Of a stretch of 64,000 nucleotides of DNA, positions 57,123-64,000 are shown in pieces. The stretch covers positions 13,170,842 to 13,234,841 of the forward strand of contig NC_135549.1 of NCBI RefSeq assembly GCF_964340395.1. Reading direction: 5' to 3'. The notes beneath the pieces are model-generated. The model saw only the letters and a program-made list of their open reading frames with translations, had not been told where the DNA came from and did not search any database. The number at the start of each line of letters is the position of its first letter. Within the stretch, counting starts at the first letter, position 1. The stretch comes from Glandiceps talaboti (taxonomy: Eukaryota; Hemichordata; Enteropneusta; Spengelidae). A program made the position numbers and the translations under genes.

Positions 57123-57311
57123 TTACTGTCTTTTCGTACGGTCGCCTATATAATCCTCAGGAATTTCCCAAAGTATGTGTTTATCAAAATTACCTATAAA
57201 TCGTTGACAAAAAGCTTTGACAGACAGGCTTCCAAATTGGTCGTTAAAATGTGAGCAGGAGGATCTACAAAAATTATATGCATTTGTAACCAAAGACAAG
57301 ACACTGTCTTT

Positions 57312-57358
<47 letters not shown>

Positions 57359-57591
57359 CGTCGTCGTCGTTGTTGTTGTTTATTGTCAAAAGATTGCTCG
57401 AGGAACATTATAGATGTGGTGGTTTGTGGATACATTCTTGCTTGGTCATCTAAAATTAATTTAAAAATAGCTAGAAGCTTATTTTGATATGAAATCCAAT
57501 ATTGGCACACTTCTTTATCCAACCTTCCAATTTGTCTTGGCAACCTTAATTGAGTTACTGAAAATAATGCTCCCGTGGTTTGAGTCGTCAT
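57123..57591 (-). CDS. Candidate small gene, unknown family, frame change in a CAA tract
   Basis: Two minus-strand frames meet in a (CAA/CGA)n tract. The N-terminal part starts at ATG 57591 in a good context (ACCATGA). It encodes ~70 ordinary-looking residues (ALFSVTQLRLPRQIGRLDKE, then VCQYWISYQNKLLAIFKLI), then Gln/Arg repeats. The C-terminal part, in another frame, runs from the repeat through DSVLSLVTNAYNF and NFDKHILWEIPEDYIGDRTK to a stop at 57123. The non-repetitive parts look like real protein. They would join if the repeat differed by a base or if an intron removed it. Two X-box motifs lie at and just upstream of the start, and an ATTAAA hexamer follows the stop within ~30 bases. I do not recognise the family, and this may be one exon of a larger gene. 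Confidence 0.3.
57313..57380. repeat. (TTG)n/(TCG)n trinucleotide repeat
   Basis: TTG units are interrupted by four TCG. On the minus strand they read as poly-Gln/Arg or poly-Asn/Asp depending on frame. A repeat-length change here would alter the candidate minus-strand gene. Confidence 0.95.
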
Positions 57592-57597
57592 GGTAAC
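57584..57597 (-). promoter_or_regulatory. X-box (RFX/DAF-19) motif 1
   Basis: GTCGTCATGGTAAC fits GTHNYYATRRNAAC at all 14 positions. It overlaps the candidate ATG at 57591, so it may be coincidental with coding sequence. Confidence 0.35.
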
Positions 57598-57681
57598 AAG
57601 ATAAGACTGTCTAGTCAGTGAAAACGAAAATAGAATTCTAAATGCCACTGCTTTCGCAGTGGCTTATCATCATATAAGTAG

Positions 57682-57695
57682 GTTACCATGGCGAC
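57682..57695 (-). promoter_or_regulatory. X-box (RFX/DAF-19) motif 2
   Basis: GTCGCCATGGTAAC on the minus strand (GTTACCATGGCGAC on plus) fits the 14-base X-box consensus completely. It lies ~90 bases upstream of the minus-strand candidate ATG, the usual distance for ciliary gene promoters. A small hairpin GCCACTGC/GCAGTGGC lies between the two motifs at 57645-57664. Confidence 0.4.
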
Positions 57696-57699
57696 AATC

Positions 57700-60600
57700 A
57701 TTTTCCGTTCTGTTCCGTTCGAATCATTTCAGGCAATGTGTTTGCTCAAGTGAAACCGAAGGAACTAAGAACCCCCCCCCCCCGGAAAAAAGAAAAAAAC
57801 ACAAAAAACACATTATCTTCATTATCAGTGGTCATTGTAAACATCCGAGTACTATTATGTTGTATTTTACCTCGTCTTCTTCAGCAAGCTTTATCCTATA
57901 CTGGTAATGCAATCTGAAGACCTGAAATTTAATACAAGCTGAAGTGAATAAAAGTATATGATAGTATATACTATAAATAAATAAAACAGCATCTATCGCA
58001 CGGGTTGATTTGTTTCCATCGCATTTTATTATACACCCGTGTATCGACGAAGTGACATTTTATGACTAAACCTACATACAATTGAAAGCAAGTCATATCA
58101 CATCTCATTGGCAAATTCGCTCACCACGTCTGACGTGACAAAGAGGTATTCACCCGTTCTCATGTCGTGTTTTGGTGGTATGTGCTATACGCATCCACGG
58201 CCACCGTGACGTACGTTCAGAGACGCCGAAGTCAAACATGGTGTATCACTTAACGAAATGTCGATCATGTTGACAGAAGTTCGTCATGTCATATATCGAC
58301 ACCAATACTCTGTTCTCAGAGAGTTGCATAACACGGAATATGTAAATGGCCAAATTACGTACACGTCGTTATCACAGAGATTGGCCTACAAATCGTAAAC
58401 TTAATGCCCAGTTTATGCATACATAAATATGTTTGTTGCCCCTTAAAACAATAGGTCATCACATTGATGGGAAATAAGGTGCATGATATTGAAGTTGGAT
58501 ATAGAACATAAGTGTACAATTGTTTTCATTTCACCAATGTCGTTTTTACTAATTCTATGATGATGTACAATGCCCATCGCCACCTATGTATGGAATATAT
58601 AGGCAATCTACATATATCATAATTCTATGGAGGCAGAGATCAATATAAACGCAACATGTGTCTAGGGGGGGGGGAAACTTGACAAGATAAAAAATATTCT
58701 TTCAATAGCTAACTTTTCGGGAATAACCTTTCAAAGGGGTGAATCCTCACACTACTGGAAATGTCGGAAAGATATGACGTATACGACTTGGCATGTTACT
58801 CGTAGGTTTAACCGTTATACGTGTATGTCAAAATCCCAGTTCAAATACTTCGCACTCCGATCCCGTACATTCAGCATTTCACAACCACTATCATAGCAAC
58901 TATCGACATTTTTCCTAGACCACAGACTAGTACAGTAACTGATATCCATTGTTGAATACTCAATATGTAAACTCTACTGTGATTCGTTCACAAATGACGC
59001 TTGGGTAAACCAGACTGCCATAGGGCCAAGTATTCGTCAAGTATATTGCGACCACTTTCACTCCGTATTTTCAGAGCCAATCCCAAGCAAAACACCTTAT
59101 ATTTCTTTCGCAAGAGAACTCGGACAGTGTAGGAGAACTTGGCCGGTTATGAACTTTGCCAACAGTAATAGTATTAATTATATTTAATAACTAGGCTGGT
59201 CGAGTTCGTAAATGGCCCGACACTTCTTGATACATTTCCTTCACTCGGAAAGATATCTCCACAGCCTTTCTTGAGTACAGAGAATCACAGAAGATATTCA
59301 AGGCATGATTGGTTTTGTCAAGGGAAGGTTCCCCACCACACAAAATGTGCAACTAATATCGATGTAACCAGAATGCATAAATAACCCGCTAGGTACATGA
59401 ACATCAGAGCATAGCTCTTTTTATGTTATAAATAGGCAATTGAGCTAAAGGTTAATTGCTCGCCAACCATCGCATCGATGCTTCTTGGAAATAGCTAGCA
59501 CTTCACTATCCATCATGTGAAATATGTAAAACAGTCACTTGACCCCCCCCCCCCCCCCATGGTTAGATAACAAAGCTATACTATCGGATAGTATTGATAG
59601 ATGGTTTTTTTCCTAAAACCTAACACGCATAGTACATATAACTGCTTATAATTGTGGCAAAATGCTTGTGGAGTTAAATCTTTAACATCTAGGTAGGAAA
59701 TCTAGAAACCTATAGAACAAAGTTATGTATTGAAATGAATGTAACATCTCCATACAACATTAATATTGGTAGGTTTATGCATTTCTCTACGATCACGCAG
59801 TCAACGGCAATTAAGTTTTGTGTGCACCTAAAGTACGTCATAGCAACGCTTATTTGGTTTGCGTCACTGCAGATGTCAGTTTGCTAGTGATCATAAAAGA
59901 TGTTTCATCGAAAAGAAGAACATGCTGAAACAAAACTGATACAGAAAACGTTTAGATGTGACCCATACAACAGCTGAATACACGGAATCAAATGCTCCCA
60001 TCGGTCATTTAGACGATGCCCTAGGTACAAACACTATTATACTTCCGATCTACAAATAGCCATACAATAGGATTGAAATGAGAGATAACGAGCACAGTTA
60101 GAAAATACGATTAACACACAATCTCATATGCTTTATGCATCTGATAAAGTTACCTACGTCATCTCTGTCATTGGATGTGGTCATCTGGAAAGATCAAACT
60201 ATATAATGTCAATATTTCTACCTTGCAAGTAATGGTAAATTCCCCGTGTAGTGTTGGTTACGGTTCACTTCTCGAGAGTCAACAACAGATTTAGATTTAA
60301 GTCTTGTCATTTCATTGATAGGTCTTACCCTCTTGTTGTATGTACGTATGTTTGTATTCACTTTCAATTATGTGAACGATGTACTCATGAATGATATGAT
60401 GTCATTGTCTCACTGAGAACACTCTGAAGTTGTTTCCATGGTTTCAGACAATTACAAGGTTATTAGAATCAGTGTTTGGACGAGAACACTCGGTGAAGGA
60501 TTGTAGTTTTTTGAGATTGTAAAGCTTTCGCGTAAGCTCACATGCCGATTGTATTTGACTACGCGAATTAAAATGCACGTCATAAAATGTCATTTAAGCA

Positions 60601-61590
60601 TGCATCACAAAGTGATCATCTGGATTTTTTTTATGGCGGTTGGTGGTTGTATGGTGTAGTTGTAACTATATGCATTTTTTTTTCGGCGTTTTCTAGGGAA
60701 ACGTGGATAAGATGATCAGACGAACATGTAACAACATAAATACAGGGCACGATATTTAGTCATTTGCAGAGCATTGGCAGAGAAAAACAATGTATAACGT
60801 CCATACAATACATTAACTCTTGAGTCTTGGTACAATTAAAACCATGTCAGCTGAAAGAGACAGTCGTCTGGCTCAACAAACGTTCTAGCATAAATTGTAC
60901 TACATTTCATCATCTTGCCAAACAAAAACCGTAATCATATCTTTTTGCTACATTTTCTGTTTCTAGCATTGTTAGTGAGAGTTGTTGTCAAACCAGTAAT
61001 AAAATGTAACAATATTCATGAGTATTGTCTATTGCATCATGTATAGATTTGTTCCGGCAAGTTGGGGTTTAATTAAGTAAATAACGCATAGTTACGGTAA
61101 AATATGAGAAATATCACACAACTATATATGCAAGTATTCACAACCTGCTTTTGCCGGTGTAGAGTTTTTTACTGTCATTTTTAAATGATTACGGTTTTTA
61201 GCCTTAAAATCAAGCTCGTTATTCTGTACAAGTCTGCCTTTCAGGAACGCAAAATCATAGTCAAAATGCCTTACCAGTTTCTCGCTATGCATTTTTATCA
61301 TTGTCGTGTACTTGTAAAGGTTAACGTCTCCACTGTATATCGTCGAGGGTGTCATATTTCGATGAAAACGAGGCTAGGCAGCAATTCTTCCCGATTAGCA
61401 TCTGCAACGCACCACATCACCTGATTATTGTAAGTGCAGTGCGACATGGACATGACGACATCAAACTATCACTTATGCTGTTAACATTTTGCCTCCCAGT
61501 GGGTTATATGTTGACATCGTGATATTGTCTTGCTTAGTTGGCTCACATCAAGATCGCATGGCTTTGTTTCCGTTGGGTGTATCAGTTTCC
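57700..61590. other. Intergenic, no supported gene
   Basis: Poly-C runs are present (~57773-57783 and 59543-59558), as is a G-run near 58666. There are no repeats with clear ends and no long ORF. An isolated exon-like 31-mer on the minus strand (60154-60184) is reported as a finding only. Confidence 0.5.
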
Positions 61591-61672
61591 ATAAAAGGGC
61601 AGCGTATATAGCATAGAGTGTTGACAGGGTCTGCGTTTTACAACACGTCAATATACCTTCTATAGTATCGTC

Positions 61673-61796
61673 ATGGTTCCAAACTTTTTAACCATATTTA
61701 GGTGTACGGTCTTTATTTATGCGACAGCAGTTTTTGAAGTCTTAGTCGTCGACTTAGAAAATGTGCTCGTGGATGCTGTGCACCTGTTGCCCACAG
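61673..61796 (+). CDS. Candidate first coding exon with signal peptide; gene continues off-window
   Basis: ATG 61673 opens 41 codons ending at a consensus donor (CCCACAG|GTAAGT, 61797). The N-terminus (MVPNFLTIFRCTVFIYATAV) is a good signal-peptide/anchor-like hydrophobic stretch, followed by FEVLVVDLENVLVD. A TATA-like ATAAAAG lies at 61592, some 80 bases upstream. No second exon is found up to 64000, so an intron over 2.2 kb is needed. Family unknown. Confidence 0.35.
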
Positions 61797-64000
61797 GTAA
61801 GTGCCTTCGGCATAATTATATTAGTTTCGACATCGCATGTTTACCGAAGAAAGTATAGAGTATGAGAATATTTGTCAAGAGGCAGGTAAGATCGCCTGAA
61901 TGGTTTCATGAGGAGTTACATTTAATCATACATTTTTACTTTCGTGGGTGAACTGTCTTCAAAGTAGCAATAATATTGATGAGAATGTTTATTTTTCTCG
62001 TATGAAACGTCGACTATCGTGTGCCATTCACGACCTCACTCTCACAGAAGGTTGAATTTAAAGTCCTTAGTAGGTATGCGAATTATCACGTTCCATGAAA
62101 ATTGTCTTTCCAGGAACTTTTGAGTCAAGCCTTCGATAGACAAATTATGACCTCTTGAAAGCCTAAAGACTGTCTTAGTCGGCAAAATCGATTCCTTCCT
62201 GTCGCTGTTATTTTCTGAATGATTTGCCAAACTCAACCTTCACTCATGTAAATCATTATTTTGACTTTAATAGCTATAAATCATAGGTTACAGATGAGAA
62301 TGCCGTCACTATAGTAAAGCTAGTTGTCATCATTCACCATGGCAACCATTTTTTGTTCAAGTGAATGTAAACATTATCGATGCTGTACATGGATGAACAC
62401 TATCACATTAGTTTATGATGAATGACCAACGTTCCTCGAGTGACTTTAATTGCGATATTCGGGTATCTGGGTACCTTGCGATAATAGGCGTTTCGCAAAA
62501 CCAGGAGTGAAAATCTGAGTCCAAATGGGGGCAAGATAAATCATTGTGGTCCGAAAACAAAGGAAAATCATTGAATATAAATTTTCGAGCGCAGTACTTT
62601 CAGGTCACTTTTCACAGGGTTACGGTTCCAAGGCAACGTTATTAATTATGCAAAAACAACAATCTTTCCCTTGATTAATGCAAAAACAAGTGAGTTGAGA
62701 ATAATATCCTTCAATGCAAAATTTGTATCCTATACCATATGTATATTACATTGCCAGGTTTAATTTCTTGCCATGTCATTTATGAATTATCCTTTCTAAA
62801 GCCTCGACGTTATTCTTGTGTGCAGCAAACATAACATACGGCCCTCGCAAACAATGGTTTTGTCAACGTGGATTGGTAATCGGCTTTGACAAATGTCGTC
62901 ATATATGTATATACATACAATGCACGTCCCTTTTGTAGTAAGAAAATGGCACGCAAATCTACTAATCCTCTCTGAATGAAATACGAAAAAAAAAACTCCT
63001 TATGATATCCTGACGACATCTCAGAAAGATCTGTTCATTTAATACATGCTTATACCATACAGCATTCTATCATAGTAGCATCCGCAGTCTTGTGTCGCCA
63101 ATTGGTCTATACCCATGCTGAGTGCGCCACAGATGTTCCAATACAACACAATTAAATTGGGTCGTCGTTCTGTTTTAATGCAAAAAAAATGTATGTATCT
63201 CTATTAGAATATTGAAGTGCTTAGTTTATTACGCTAATACCCTGCAAAGTTACTGTCACTGTTATTATATTTTTTTTGCGTTCAACCTAGGAAATTAACG
63301 GTTGTAAATAATTGACATTCGAGATGAAAGTGTTGACATTCTTCGATGTACGTCTGCGAGACCAAAATAGGTCATATCTTACCGTAAAACGCTTTACGGT
63401 TCAATACGTTGAACTTCGCCTAAAATGATGAAATAGCCATTTAGCTCATTTCAATAGTTTGTTTAATGAAGTGTGAAAACAGCGCTAGACCAGAACAGTG
63501 TATGTATGTATGTATGTATGCCTGTTTGCATGTCTTACAATTAGCTTTGTGGTTCTCTTGCTGTTGTCATTAGCAATTTTAATCTATAACCTCACCAAAA
63601 AATTGAAATAGAGTGATCGATCTTAATTTTGTTGGCCAAGAAGTCATAATATGGAGACAAGCACATATAATAACTCAATTCTGCATGGGTGAACTAAATA
63701 TGTCACTGGCTGTTATTTCTATCACTAGTAGTCATTCAGCGTTACTTCACCCAGCATCATTACATTATTTCAATCCCTGAATATACCAAAACAATGTTCA
63801 GCAATAAATGTTATGGTTACTTATTCTATAAATTATGTCATTAAATGAAAACCCTCGTCTATTATTACCAGTGCATAACTAGTAAAACATATCGTGTGTA
63901 GAAATTTGCATTTAATGTATTTAGAGGAAACTGTCACTTCTAATTTGCGGAAGGGATTTGTGTTCGTAATTTGTGTTCACGGTTGATAAAAAGATACAAC
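61797..64000. other. No supported gene to window end
   Basis: This is AT-rich sequence with only short ORFs and a small (TGTA)n at ~63498-63520. If the exon at 61673 is real, this is its first intron. Confidence 0.4.

Overview
This is a eukaryotic nuclear window. It is AT-rich and carries multi-exon genes with consensus GT...AG splice sites, long introns and long intergenic stretches. Dinucleotide and tetranucleotide microsatellites and short inverted-repeat elements are abundant. The encoded proteins are animal proteins, and the Rab7 and SLC35B4 products are close to vertebrate orthologues. The intron and repeat style suggests a marine invertebrate, perhaps a non-vertebrate deuterostome such as a hemichordate or lancelet. 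I cannot fix the taxon from this window alone.

Layout, left to right. An SLC35B4-type nucleotide-sugar transporter gene (+, 10 coding exons, 2013-12978) is followed by a 39-bp minisatellite (13763-14271). Next is a Rab7 GTPase gene (+, 4 coding exons, 20468-27691), with a promoter-like block near 19.3 kb and a long 3' UTR to about 29.8 kb. Two tandem SLC46-family major-facilitator genes lie on the minus strand: SLC46-A (34611-38834) and SLC46-B (44916-51553). Both have five coding exons with identical phases, and exons 2-4 have identical lengths, so they are a local duplication. All coding exons of these four genes were assembled here by splice site and reading phase.

Between the two SLC46 genes, ending 106 bp past the SLC46-B stop codon, sits a ~4.84-kb DNA-transposon-like element (39972-44809). 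It has perfect 14-bp terminal inverted repeats, possible 3-bp AGG target duplications, and a long transposase-like protein of a family I cannot name. Its coding region is broken by at least one in-frame stop and one frameshift. This is the best candidate for something undescribed.

The rest is repeat-rich. It includes several small elements with clear terminal inverted repeats (8.1-9.1, 45.4-46.0, 51.6-52.6 and 53.7-54.2 kb). It also includes a ~115-bp tandem-array repeat family present twice (31.4 and 51.7 kb), near-perfect hairpins, and a Gypsy-type integrase relic in an SLC46-A intron. From 54 kb to the right end there are only weak gene candidates: a small ORF pair on the minus strand beside two RFX X-box motifs (57.1-57.7 kb), and a probable first exon with a signal peptide at 61673-61796 whose gene would continue beyond the window.
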